A stretch of 64,000 nucleotides of DNA from Hoplostethus atlanticus. Its lineage: Eukaryota; Chordata; Actinopteri; Trachichthyiformes; Trachichthyidae. The stretch covers positions 1,116,001 to 1,180,000 of the forward strand of contig JAXDDX010000043.1 in NCBI GenBank assembly GCA_034670405.1, in the 5' to 3' direction. Below are positions 20,861 through 31,162 of this stretch, piece after piece. A model generated the notes under the pieces. The model had not been told where the DNA came from and searched no databases. It worked only from the letters and a program-made list of their open reading frames with translations. The position numbers were made by a program, and so were the translations under genes. Positions within the stretch are counted from its first letter, which is position 1; each line of letters begins with the position of its first letter.

Positions 20861-23800
20861 TTGCAGAGGCATAGCACAGTGTTCAGTCAGGGAGAAGGAG
20901 ACCTGGGATGTACTACACTGGTGGAGCATGAAATTCCTTTAGTGGACGATGCCCCAGTGCGGCAACGCTACCGCAGGCTCCCGCCATCACAGTACGAACA
21001 AGTCAAAGCCCACATTCAGGAGCTGTTGGACAGTGGTGTTGTGCGTCCAAGTTGTAGCCCGTACTCCTCTCCCATTGTTGTAGTTTTTAAAAAAACTGGA
21101 GAGATCAGGTTGTGTGTGGATTACCGGTTGCTCAATGCCAAGACAAGGAAGGATGCTTATCCCCTCCCCCGTATTGAGGAGTCCTTGGATGCTCTTACAG
21201 GCGCTCAGTGGTTTTCAACGTTGGACCTCGCCAGTGGGTACAATCAAGTACCCATGGCGGAGAAGGACAAGGCAAAGACTGCTTTTTGTACACCTTTTGG
21301 GCTCTTTGAGTTTAACCGGATGCCGTTTGGGCTATGTAATGCTCCTAGTACCTTTCAAAGGTTGATGGAGCGGATCTTTGGAGATCAGAGCTTTCAGTCC
21401 TTACTGCTGTACTTGGACGATATTGTCATTTTTTCATCATCCTTTGACCAGCATCTCCAACGTCTTGATCTGGTATTGTCTCGCCTGAAAGAACACAATC
21501 TGAAATTGAAGCTACAGAAATGTCACTTCTTCCAACCTGAGGTCAGATACCTGGGCCATGTGATTTCGGCATCCGGCGTTGCCACTGATCCTTCTAAGAT
21601 CAGCGCAGTGGCCGAGTGGGCACGACCGACTACTTGCACAGAACTACAATCATTTCTGGGATTCGCTTCCTATTATCGCCGCTTTGTGGAGGGTTTTGCA
21701 AAGTACGCTGCTCCGCTCCACCGGTTGGTGGGCGAAATGGGGGGTACCAAGAAGAAACGCAAAACCCTTGGGAAAGGTGCCATAGGCGACCGCTGGAGCG
21801 ACGAGTGTGAAAATGCATTCCAAACACTCAAGAGGCTACTTGTGAGTGCACCAGTTCTGGGATATGCTGATTTCACCAAACCCTTTGTCCTTGAAATAGA
21901 TGCCAGTCATGCTGGACTTGGGGCTGTGTTGTCCCAGGACTATGATGGAAAACGACGACCAATTGCTTTTGCAAGCAGGGGCCTCAGACCCACAGAAAGG
22001 AACATGTCCAACTACAGCTCCAGAAAGCTGGAATTCCTGGCATTGAAATGGGCAGTGACTCAAAAATTTCGAGAGTATCTGCTAGGAAATACATTTGTGG
22101 TGTTCACTGATAACAACCCCCTCAGTTATCTGCAGTCTGCTAAACTGGGAGCTGTGGAGCAACGGTGGGCATCAGAGTTGGCAGTCTTTGATTTTGAAAT
22201 AAAGTATCGACCAGGACCAACTAATCGCAACGCAGATGCCCTGTCACGTCAGTTACATTCCCCGAGCACATCTTCTCTATTCCCTGGCTTGAATGTACCA
22301 CAGGAAGTCCAAGAACAAACAAAAGACATGTCCCAAGTTGCCCATGCTGTTACCTGCCAAGCTATAGCTGCTTTTCCATCACGGCCTAAAGATGACCTAC
22401 TGACTTTACAGGCCGCAGATCCAGTGATTGGCGTATTCTTGCAGTACTGGAAGAGAGGAAAACCTCCAGCAAAACAAGAAATGGCCAATGCTTGCAAAGG
22501 AGTGAAAAGGTTGGTGCAGCAGTGGGCCAGAATAAAATCAAGGGATGGTGTCCTATACCGCCAAATACAGACACCAGGGGAAGGACAAGTTCTGTCCCAA
22601 CTGCTGTTGCCCCAGTGCTTGCAGACAGAGGTCCTTAAAAGCCTCCACGATGACCATGGCCATCAAGGCATTGAACGTACCACGAGCCTCGTGAGGCAGA
22701 GGTGTTTTTGGCCATTAATGGGACGTGATATTGAAAGATATTGTCAGGGGTGTAACCGTTGCACGCTGGCCAAAGCAGTACAACCAAAAGTCCGCACATT
22801 CAGGGGGGGTCTGGTTGCCTCTAAACCATTGGAAGTCATTGCCATCGACTTCACCTTATTAGATAAGGCTAGTGATGGACGAGAGAATGTGCTGGTGGTC
22901 ACAGATGTGTTCTCCAAATTTTCCCAGGCATACCCAACATCAGATCAGCGGGCCAGTACAGTGGCCCGGGTACTGACAGAAAAGTGGTTTTATACATATG
23001 GTGTACCAAAACGGATTCACAGCGATCAAGGAAAGAGTTTCGAAGGGGACCTTTTGAAACGATTATGCCACCTGTATGGAATTAAAAAAAACAGAACCAC
23101 ACCGTACCACCCAGAGGGAAATGGACAATGCGAAAGATTTAATCGAACACTGCATGACTTGTTGCGTACCCTCCCCCAGGAGAAGAAAAGAAAATGGCCG
23201 CAATATCTACCTCAGGTGCTCTATGCTTACAACACCACGGAACACCAATCTACAGGTTATTCACCTTATGAACTTATGTTTGGTCAGAAGGCCCAACTGC
23301 CTGTGGATTTTCTGTTGGGTGTATCACAAGAGGAACCCATGCCTAGGTCAGCACAAGATTGGGTGGATGAACACCAAAATCGTCTGAGTTCAGTCTATCT
23401 TCATGTGAAGGAGCAGCTCCAGCAGGCAGCAGAACGGAGAAATAGACACTACCAACCAACAGCAACTTCTATTCTTGCTCCTGGAACTCTTGTCTACAGG
23501 AGAAGTCACCCCATGGGACGTCACAAAATTCAGGATGCCTGGGACCCAGTCATCTATGTGGTTGTGAAACACATGGATAAGGAAGGAAGGGTCTACAAAA
23601 TATGCCCCAGAGATGGTGCTGGTCCAGATAAGAATCTTAACAGGTCGGAGCTCAGAGTGTTGCCGACTGCTACCATCAGCATGCCTATGACACAAAATCA
23701 ACCTTTACCTGACCCTGGCTTGACAGATGATTCACCTGAACAGTCAAATCCCAACACAGTGGATGACGACAGTGACTCGGAGGGAGTCATATTCATCATG

Positions 23801-24136
23801 GAGCCAGAGCGGCGGAGAGTTCAGGCCCCCTCCCCCACAAACCTTGAGCTAGCTAGTCAACCCATGAACACGGAATCGCAAAGCCCTGGCACCCCACTAT
23901 CCATTTTAGATCATGAACATGAAGACGGCCCCAGCAACAGTGTAAATGTAGTAACAACAGCAGAGCCTAACATCGTGCAGGGACGGCCTAAAAGAAACAC
24001 AGCAGGGCAGCATACTAACCCCTTTCACCTTCCAAGGTCAATAAATCAAATACTTGCGACGTCAGCTAGAAACTCACAGGTGCCCCACGCCGCGAACAAC
24101 CAGGTAGTTCAAAGAGTCTTTAGGCCCTGGATGTAA
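20861..24136 (+). CDS. Gypsy pol: reverse transcriptase, RNase H, integrase (1,091 codons)
   Basis: Domains in order: RT with PSSYEQ-type entry (PPSQYEQVKAHIQELL), SPIVVVFKKTGEIRLCVDYR, FSTLDLASGYNQV, the catalytic YLDDIVIFS (about residue 187) and FLGFASYYRRFVEGFAK. RNase H follows with FVLEIDASHAGLGAVLSQ, SSRKLEFLALKWAV, FTDNNPLSYL and RPGPTNRNADALSRQ. Integrase has an HHCC zinc site (CNRCTLAK), the DDE core (IAIDFTLLD, HSDQGKSFEG, TPYHPEGNGQCERFNR), and a C-terminal tail with a chromatin-facing basic region. In the family it copies and inserts the element. Confidence 0.9.
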   Translation: MQRHSTVFSQGEGDLGCTTLVEHEIPLVDDAPVRQRYRRLPPSQYEQVKAHIQELLDSGVVRPSCSPYSSPIVVVFKKTGEIRLCVDYRLLNAKTRKDAYPLPRIEESLDALTGAQWFSTLDLASGYNQVPMAEKDKAKTAFCTPFGLFEFNRMPFGLCNAPSTFQRLMERIFGDQSFQSLLLYLDDIVIFSSSFDQHLQRLDLVLSRLKEHNLKLKLQKCHFFQPEVRYLGHVISASGVATDPSKISAVAEWARPTTCTELQSFLGFASYYRRFVEGFAKYAAPLHRLVGEMGGTKKKRKTLGKGAIGDRWSDECENAFQTLKRLLVSAPVLGYADFTKPFVLEIDASHAGLGAVLSQDYDGKRRPIAFASRGLRPTERNMSNYSSRKLEFLALKWAVTQKFREYLLGNTFVVFTDNNPLSYLQSAKLGAVEQRWASELAVFDFEIKYRPGPTNRNADALSRQLHSPSTSSLFPGLNVPQEVQEQTKDMSQVAHAVTCQAIAAFPSRPKDDLLTLQAADPVIGVFLQYWKRGKPPAKQEMANACKGVKRLVQQWARIKSRDGVLYRQIQTPGEGQVLSQLLLPQCLQTEVLKSLHDDHGHQGIERTTSLVRQRCFWPLMGRDIERYCQGCNRCTLAKAVQPKVRTFRGGLVASKPLEVIAIDFTLLDKASDGRENVLVVTDVFSKFSQAYPTSDQRASTVARVLTEKWFYTYGVPKRIHSDQGKSFEGDLLKRLCHLYGIKKNRTTPYHPEGNGQCERFNRTLHDLLRTLPQEKKRKWPQYLPQVLYAYNTTEHQSTGYSPYELMFGQKAQLPVDFLLGVSQEEPMPRSAQDWVDEHQNRLSSVYLHVKEQLQQAAERRNRHYQPTATSILAPGTLVYRRSHPMGRHKIQDAWDPVIYVVVKHMDKEGRVYKICPRDGAGPDKNLNRSELRVLPTATISMPMTQNQPLPDPGLTDDSPEQSNPNTVDDDSDSEGVIFIMEPERRRVQAPSPTNLELASQPMNTESQSPGTPLSILDHEHEDGPSNSVNVVTTAEPNIVQGRPKRNTAGQHTNPFHLPRSINQILATSARNSQVPHAANNQVVQRVFRPWM

Positions 24137-24175
24137 TTTGTCACCGGGACGGTGACCTTTTAAAATGGGGGCCAT

Positions 24176-24950
24176 TGTAAAGGGAGGTCTTTAGGACCCT
24201 GGGGAAACCTATAAAGGGAACACGGAAGCTAGCGCGCTCTCTCTCTCTCTACTACCGGTTCGCAGAACGAGGAAGTGCAGTGAGCTGCAGACACGGCACA
24301 AACGCTTGCCGCGAGCCCAGAGAACAGCGTTTGAGGGAAGATTGGCTGCCGTATAGGACTGAAATATTGACTGTCGCTGTTTTTTCCCACCCTAAGTTTG
24401 TTAGAAGAACGGGCCTTTTTGGTTTCTTTATTGTTTTCTTTATTTCATACGGGCATTGTGCAATCTCGAGCTGTAGCTCAATTAGGAGTGGTAGGCGCCA
24501 TACAGATTCAGAGACCTCTTTTGGTGTGTTCAAATAAGGTGTGCAGTGGTAACTTGTATCCCATGTGTGATTCTTAAAACGTGTGCAGTGGTAACTTGTA
24601 TCCCATGTGTGATTCTTAAACGTGTGCATATTAGCCCCATGGGCTCTTAGTCTGTTTCTTATTAAGTGGATTGTGTCCTAAATGTATTGGTGACCTCACC
24701 TTCCTTCCTATGCACCTCCTGTTAGTTATGTCAAGTGATTTTGCCAGTGCTTAATCAATTGCACAACATTAGGAACCGCTACTGTGTAGTTTTAGGCCTG
24801 CTCAGTTGCACTCTCTTTTAAGGGTTTTTATATATGATTGTGAATAAATGTTTTATTTTTTGAGCCATTGACCTCCTGTCCTGGTTATTCTAGACACTTA
24901 CCTGTCGGTGTGGTGATTATACTAGCCCTCCTACAATTTAAATCACTACA
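24176..24950 (+). repeat. 3' LTR of the Gypsy element
   Basis: It is the same length (775 bp) as the 5' LTR and differs from it by eye at a single base. It is preceded by the polypurine-like tract at 24,160-24,171 and followed directly by the target duplicate ttag and the rest of the older LTR-like repeat. Confidence 0.92.
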
Positions 24951-25226
24951 TTAGTAATAAATATCTTATAATTAACACTTGTGGGGTACCACCAGTTTAC
25001 ACTGGAATAGTCTCTTTATAATGATATCAGTCTAATAATCAGAACAGGTGAGCCCTCGATTTCAGTGATTTTCTACCATCATGTCCAGGATATATCAATA
25101 ACACACAATAGTCAGTTCTTCATAAATGCAAGGTTTATTAACTAATTAAACACAAATAACAATAATAGATGGATGTAGGTATACTAAAGCTAAAACAAAT
25201 GATGGCAGGAAAGACTAGCAAATATG

Positions 25227-25490
25227 GGGCGAAATCCGAAATCCATTTTGTGCCACGAAATAAATTTTCGTCACACGAAATCCATAATCACCTTGTTTGC
25301 TTTCGTCCACGAAATGCATGTGGGTGCCTAACGTTACCCCGTGGATTTCGTCCACGAAATCCATTTCGTCGATTTCATCCGGTACCAAATCAATCTTGTC
25401 GATTTCATCCGCATTTCGTTGATTTTGTGAAACACCGCACGCATTTCGTGGAGGGAAATGCATTCTGTGGACTTAAAAGGTTTCCATATG
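25227..25490. repeat. CGAAAT/ATTTCG word cluster with inverted pairs
   Basis: In about 260 bp the word cgaaat or its complement atttcg occurs more than a dozen times, often extended to (c)cacgaaatccat. At about 25,360 a local palindrome reads tggatttcgtccacgaaatcca with no loop. The mix of direct and inverted copies is unlike a simple tandem repeat. There is no gene here. It begins exactly where the match to the repeat at 58,900 stops. Confidence 0.6.
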
Positions 25491-25963
25491 CATATGCTTT
25501 TACTGACCTATTTTCACCCACTAGAAGGCGCATAGGTGCTACAGAAAGCTCGGCACACTCTTAAAGTGGCATATTACGGCACTAAATTCACTGAATGCTT
25601 AATTAAACTAGAATTTGAAACCATGGAACAAGGCAAACTTTCTCCAGCAGCAACAGTGCTGCATAGCCTACCATTCATAAGTCATTATTTCTTCATTTCA
25701 TTATTTTAGACCCACAGCGTTACAGCTGATGTCGGCATCTACAGTAATCTAATAACCTCATGCACAAAGGAAATGAAGCGCCATGCTGTAAAACTTTATA
25801 ATTAGAATAGAAACAACAACCAAATGTAACAATATATCCAGAGGGGTGGGGGTGGCGCTGAGGCGGGTTAGAGCTGATTTGCGTCCTGGAAGACTGGCAG
25901 CTTTGGTGTCCGCGGTTGACCTGCTGAGAGACGCGACGATTTGGTGGTCAAGACCGGGCCAAA
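25491..25963. other. Gene-free stretch
   Basis: I see no coding exon, RNA gene or recognisable repeat here. The sequence is of mixed composition, with a GC-richer end near 25,840-25,960. Confidence 0.4.
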
Positions 25964-26993
25964 TAGAGTGGTGCAGGGATGACGTATTTTTGTAGGCCAA
26001 CCTGGAAGTTAGAATCGCCCTGGTTCCCTCGACAAAAAGCCAATGGGATTTTTGCATTGGATTTTGGATAATTGCAGAAAATAAGCTCTGTGGCAAACAA
26101 AAGTTTATGATACTTACACTTTTTGTTCAGCAAGATAATATTCACAAATGAACACCACTTTTATGATTTTTGAAGCGTAAATACAATCGGCAGAATTAAA
26201 AAGCTAACGTTAGGCTATAAACAAACTACACCGTGGTCGCATGACTTCAATGTCACCACCACTAAAAATACTATAAATTGATAAATCAACAAGTTGGAAA
26301 GTTTGAGTTAGAATAGTTTGGCGTGATGGCGTTTAATGTGCCCGACAACCTCTGCAGTCTCATTTAGCCACTTGTTAGCAACCGCCTTTTTTAAGACACG
26401 TAAAAGCTTCAAAATTCACGAGTGGGGTATTTACTGACGTATTTTATGTCGTAGAACAATACGTGAAAACCTCTTAAGCTTGTTGTGGCAGACTGGGGGG
26501 TGTGGTTGGGCAGTTGGCTGGATGCGGGGGGCGGAGTCGGGCTGGCAGACGGGTTCGCCCTGCTCCGACACCGGCTGCAGCCGATCGGGCCTGAGTGGGA
26601 ACTTGTTATGTGTGTGTGTGTGTGTGTGTGTGCCCGCAACAGTGAGCAGGGACACGGAGGAGGCGCGTCTCACTGTGAGAGAGTGAGCGAGCGAGAGAGA
26701 GAGGACTGTGCCCGCAGTGAGCGGAGGAGGGCGAGAGAGCCCGTTCCATATTATTGTGTCCTTGTTTGTGGTGCTGCCCGTAATAAAACGGCTTTGCCGC
26801 CCCGCCTGACCACCCCAAAGTCTCCGCCTCTGTCTACCCGTAGTAGCGTCTTGGCTACACTTGTGTTAACCACAGACCTTATTTCAGGCATCTAACCAAA
26901 AACCCATTCAAAAAACCCATAGACTTATAGGCGAGGGAACCGGAAGTGCAGAAATGCTAACTAATTTCCTGGTTTTAGGACTGCACCACTCTA
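25964..26993. mobile_element. Non-autonomous DNA transposon with TIR TAGAGTGGTGCAG
   Basis: The left end TAGAGTGGTGCAG (25,964-25,976) is matched exactly by its reverse complement at 26,981-26,993. No transposase is encoded. The solo LTR at 26,484-26,859 has landed inside, so the original element was about 650 bp. A target duplication is not clear. Confidence 0.6.
26484..26859 (+). mobile_element. Solo LTR with perfect 5 bp target duplication
   Basis: TGTGGCAGACTGG ... TTGGCTACA is flanked on both sides by cttgt (26,479-26,483 and 26,860-26,864). It is the same family as the solo LTR at 733-1099, here in plus orientation. A (GT)n run lies at about 26,606-26,632, and aataaaacgg near 26,780 could be its polyadenylation signal. 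No internal region is left. It is a fossil nested in the TIR element above. Confidence 0.88.
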
Positions 26994-26999
26994 TTATGC

Positions 27000-28045
27000 T
27001 ACTGTGATGTAAATAAAGCGGGCTGCCAACTTGTTAATTCTCTACTCCTGCCTTTGTCTCTGCCTATCATGGCCCCGGGGGTAGAGACTAGGAATGAGTG
27101 AGTACACCAGTATCTGTATCTGTTCAATCAACTAATGTATCTGTATCCGTACTCGGAATGGGCGGTGCTTAAACCGGAAGTGGGCGGGGCCTAACCAGCA
27201 ATTGGTATTTTAAGCCTGACATGGATATGGGATTATCAGAAGTTGCTATAGTTATTGTTTATTAGAAAACTATTTACAGAACAGCCTCAGAATTGATCTT
27301 CAGATCAATGTTTTTGATCATAAGAGTAAGAGAACTATTTATAAATATTCTATTTATAAAGTTTTTTATAAACTTGAATGAATAATGAGTGAATCCAGTG
27401 AATTCAGTGAATCAATGAACACAACACATGCAGTATTAAGAAGTATGAAGTAAAATGCATGAACTAGAGTTTTCATACTCAACATAACTTTCTTTTTTAT
27501 TTATTTTTTTCTTTACTTTTTAAATATTACATTTAAACAGTGTGATGTTTGTGTGTGTGATCACAGGGCTTTCTACTAACGTTTTTATTTAATTTTTTTT
27601 TTGGGGGGGGGGGCGGCGGTATTTTTTATTTCTACACAAAGTAAAATACAATGTTGATTATGTGGTGTGAGTGAGAGAGAGAGACAGAGTGAGACGATGG
27701 AAGAAAACCTAACCGGTGTCGAAGCAGTGAGAGTCGCGAACTGTTAATCCCTGTGGACAGAGTGGCTGCGACAATGGCAAGATTGTGTTGTGTGGCGCGG
27801 CACAGCAGCAGTGAACTATGTATAGGCTCTGTGTAGCGGAGGAGCTCTGTGTGTGGCTGGCCTATCACAGAACGATGTGGACACAGCTACCCAATGAGGA
27901 TTTTCCTTCATCACGAGTACGGATATTGACAAATTTTACTCGGATGATACTCGTGCTCGTAAATAGTACATTATCCGTTCCGAATACTTATTTCATCCGA
28001 GTATTCGGCTCAACCCTAGTAGAGACCGCTTTATTTACATCACAG
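27000..28045. repeat. Short inverted-end repeat split by the hAT insertion
   Basis: The words ctgtgatgtaaataaagcgg (about 27,002) and ccgctttatttacatcacag (about 28,025) are exact inverted copies. They bracket a short stretch that the 930 bp hAT-type element has split. They could be the ends of a small palindromic repeat that predates the hAT insertion. Confidence 0.5.
27089..28018. mobile_element. hAT-type MITE, 930 bp
   Basis: An exact 8 bp target duplication, gtagagac, lies at 27,081-27,088 and 28,019-28,026, the length made by hAT transposases. The ends are inverted: TAGGaaTGAGtgagtac on the left, TAGGgtTGAGccgaatac read from the right. Subterminal words are ctgtatccgtactcgg and ccgagtattcgg. 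There is no transposase frame. The element therefore depended on one encoded elsewhere. Confidence 0.85.
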
Positions 28046-28369
28046 CAAACTAAAATGACCTGAGGGGTGTTTCACAAAGCGAGTTTACCACCTTAGCCAG
28101 GCTTATTTCACTTAGTCTGGCTCATTTTCAGGTTTATTCGGTTCTACAAAGCAAGCTCAACATAGTTCAGGCTGAGTTGCTGTGGCAACTTATGCTTCTA
28201 AAGTAGCCTGGCCCAAGGCAGGCTAGTTATCAGGCTAAATCACACTTGAAGCTTAATTGTATTCCCGTAACACTGATCCGACTGGAACGCAATGTTTTTC
28301 AACCAAAGTTCCGCCATCCTAACGTTCAACACTACTACCCTATACCCGATGGATGCCCAGAACCGCCAA

Positions 28370-28690
28370 AATAAAAAATAAATAAATGAATAAATAAATA
28401 AATAAATATAATAAAAATGCAAAAATCAATATATGTACACATACATAAATAAATGTATAAATGTATAAATGAAATTAATGAATAAATGGGTATTTATGCA
28501 TTTATTTATTTCACTATTTATTTATTTCCTTAATCATTCATTTTTGTACTCATTTATTCCCTTATTTATTTCCTTTAGAATTCATTTCTGTTTTTATTCA
28601 TGACCATATGTATTTATTTCTTGATTTCTTTTATTTCTGTATATATTTATTTCCAGATTTATTTATTTATTGATTTCTTCGTCCATATGA
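28370..28690. repeat. AATA/TTTA low-complexity stretch
   Basis: Imperfect (aaat)n on the left (about 28,372-28,480) passes into (attt)n on the right (about 28,495-28,670). The two can pair as a long weak hairpin. It directly precedes the LINE fragment at 28,690. Confidence 0.75.
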
Positions 28691-29525
28691 AAAAAACTGA
28701 GGAGATGGTTCTGGACCCCAGGTCAGTGGGGGATCATAGTCCAGTGGTCATACATGATGAACCAATCAATCAGGTCTGCTCCTACAAATACCTTGGTGTT
28801 CACTTAGATAATACCTTTAGCTGGAATGCACATGTTGAAAGTTTGTTTTCTCGTTTACAGCAGAGATTATACTTTTTGCGCAGACTCAGGGTGCATGGGG
28901 TGGACCAGAGGATTATGTTTTTATTTTACCAGGCTGTATTAGAGAGCATAGTTAGGTATGGGATGTCAGCATGGTATGGCAATCTCACTGTAAAGTTGAA
29001 ATCTAAGCTTGCTTGTCTGGTACAGACTGCCATGAAGGTTATGGGGAGGAAGGAACACCAGTCCCTCCAGTCCATATATGAGCAGTCTGTTTCTAAGCAA
29101 GCACAGAGAATATTGTCTGACCCATCTCATATTCTCCACGCCGAGTATGAGCTCTTACCCTCGGGCAGACGATATAGAGTACCCAGATGCAAACTCAACC
29201 GTTTTAAAAACTCATTTGTGCCTATCTCAATTAAAATTTTAAATAGTGTTATGTAGGGGTAGGATGTAGGGGTTGTGCAATAGCTTCATGGAGTTCTTAT
29301 TACTGGTTGATATGTGCAATATGTGGAATGTGCAATACGTGGAATGTGGAATGTGCAATATGTGGAATGTGCAATATGTGGAATTGGTGTTGATTTACTA
29401 CAGTATGTGCTGCTTTGTTATATGTTGTTTGTTTTTATTATGGAGGCAGTTATATGTGTGCAAACATTTGAGTCCAAGACAAATTTCCCCGCGGGGACAA
29501 TAAAGTATATTGTATTGTATTGTAT
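28690..29525 (+). mobile_element. CR1-group LINE, 3' fragment
   Basis: A frame to 29,256 encodes the C-terminal part of a non-LTR RT protein: EEMVLDPRSVG, then YKYLGVHLDNTFSWNAHVE, LYFLRRLRVHG, SIVRYGMSAWYG and RRYRVPRCKLNRFKNSFVP. The catalytic FADD part is missing. The 3' UTR has short tandem copies of aatatgtggaatgtgc (29,310-29,390). It ends in aataaagtatattgtattg repeats. It is a dead 5'-truncated copy, of a different family from the L2 copies. Confidence 0.75.
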
Positions 29526-29932
29526 ATTGTATGATAATGAGGGGGTGTGGCTTTCACATTCAGCCACAGCAATCAAGCCCAGAACCCCAGGGCCCTCATT
29601 TATCAATGTTGCGTACGAACAGAAATGTTCGTAAACCATGTGTGCGCTCATTTCTAAGCAGTGTGGGATTCACCAATATGAACGTTTGCTTGAGATCGTG
29701 TGTACATTTACGCACAGCTCTGACCATGCGTAGGCATGGCACCAAGTGGTAGAATAGGGAAACTGCAAATGAATAGACAGAATACAACCTTTCATGCATT
29801 AAAGAGTTTCAACATCCACATGTTCTGTATTACTTATGATTGAATGTAATTTTATCTAAATAGAGACAGGAGTGTAATTGTTGTCAAGCCCTACATAAAG
29901 CATTTGGAATAGGTCTTTCAGAATGAATGCAG

Positions 29933-31041
29933 CATGGCTTATCTTGCTTTATTGGAAGATTTGGCCGAAGATTTGGCGTAAGGTGCGCTCCGCAGGGAGC
30001 GCGTTTTCAGAGACAGGGCAGATCTATTTGCCGAGAGCACAGAGTGGCTTACAAGTAGATTCCGCTTCCTGAAACCCATTCTGCTTGATTTGTCCCGCGA
30101 TTTGGGACCCATGTTGGAGCGAGAAACAAAACCCACGAATGCCATCCCTGTGCACATTCAAGTCCTCTCCACCCTGGGATTTTTGGCCACCGGCACCTTC
30201 CAGCGTGAGATTGGAGATCGATCGGGCATTTCCCAACCCTCCATGAGCAGGATTATGCCCGCAGTGTTGGATGCCATAATTTCCCTAAACCCTAACTACA
30301 TCCAATTCCCATACATCATTGCACAACAGGCCGAGGTCAAGAGGGAATTTTACGCCATAGCCGGGTTTCCCAACATAATCGGAGCAATAGACTGTACACA
30401 TGTTGCTATCAAAGCACCATCAATCAACAAATTCAATTATGTCAACAGAAAGGGATTCCACTCGGTCAATGTACAGATAATCTGCGATGCGCATTTGGCC
30501 CTGCTAAATGTCGTTGCCCGGTGGCCGGGAGGAACGCACGACTCGTTTATTGTGCAGAACAGTTCTGTGGGCCTTCGTCTCCAGGGAGGAGCTGTTGAAG
30601 ACGGATGGCTTATTGGTGAGTGTTACCCATTTAAGTGCTATTACTGAGGTATCTGTAATTAAAATATATCTCTTACCTGCAGGTGATCGGGGTTATCCAC
30701 TGAAGCCATGGCTCATGACTCCTCTGACCAACCCAACGACCCAACAGGAGCGCAATTATAACCGGGCACACGCACGCACAAGAGCCACTGTAGAGCGCGC
30801 AATTGGCCTGCTGAAAGGTCGATGGCTGTGCTTGTCTGGCATGGGGGGCACACTGCAGTACCGGCCTGAAAAAGTTTGCCACATTATCATGGCTTGCAGT
30901 GTGCTCCATAACTTGGCCATCAAACATGGCATCCCGCTGCAGGAACCCCTAAGACCTGACGGCCCCATGCCAGACGCAGAGCATCCACCTCCAAACGCTG
31001 CAGCAATTCAGGCAAGAGCTAGGATCATACAGCAGTTTTAA
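29933..31041 (+). pseudogene. HARBI1-like (PIF/Harbinger) transposase, two exons, one stop
   Basis: The likely start is ATG 29,933 (MAYLALLEDLAEDLA), followed at once by an in-frame TAA near 29,978; reading then stays open through RRERVFRDRADLF. The next Met is at 30,090. Body: TLGFLATGTFQREIGDRSGIS (helix-turn-helix), then GAIDCTHVAI (first catalytic Asp), NVVARWPGGTHDSF (second), and after an intron YPLKPWLMTPL and RATVERAIGLLKGRW (catalytic Glu). The intron has borders attg|gtgagtg (about 30,613) and cctgcag|gtgatc (about 30,682). It would cut and paste the element with its Myb-like partner. One premature stop near the start is the only damage I see. Confidence 0.85.
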
Positions 31042-31162
31042 GTAAGTCTACCCTTGCAAGGTCTTAAGCTACCTTTTAAAAAAACGTAAACGAAAAAAGG
31101 CTGATTTATTTTGCAGCATGGTTATCACAATGACTCAACTCAAGCGCAGCGCAAAATATTGG

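Larger units (their letters stand above)
17769..24950 (+). mobile_element. Ty3/Gypsy LTR retrotransposon, nearly whole, young
   Basis: Two 775 bp LTRs (17,769-18,543 and 24,176-24,950) flank gag, protease and pol. The insertion has a 4 bp duplication, ttag, at 17,765-17,768 and 24,951-24,954. By eye the LTRs differ at one position only (near 17,943 versus 24,350), so the insertion is recent. A tRNA-primer-like site (ttggcgtagtcggcagg) follows the 5' LTR, and a purine run (taaaatggggg) precedes the 3' LTR. Domain order protease, RT, RNase H, integrase is that of Ty3/Gypsy. It looks close to whole. The changes of frame between its parts may be the family's normal read-through or one or two breaks; I cannot tell which. 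Confidence 0.92.
17697..25226 (-). mobile_element. LTR-like repeat that cuts the transporter exon, itself split by a Gypsy element
   Basis: The pieces 17,697-17,764 and 24,955-25,226 together match, in opposite orientation, the repeat at 58,900-59,213. Shared words include gtgcttcgttatgaac, aattgacaattatt, ccaccagtttacactgg and gtccaggatatatcaat. The left end falls within coding sequence of the SLC2A exon. The match to the other copy fades at about 25,226, where a CGAAAT-rich segment begins. It is a fossil repeat, probably an LTR, of unknown family; the Gypsy element at 17,769-24,950 landed in it later. Confidence 0.65.

Noticed and set aside
26485-26895. 136-codon plus-strand frame
   Set aside because: It lies in the solo LTR and the (GT)n run gives it a poly-Val/Cys stretch; nothing in it resembles a protein.
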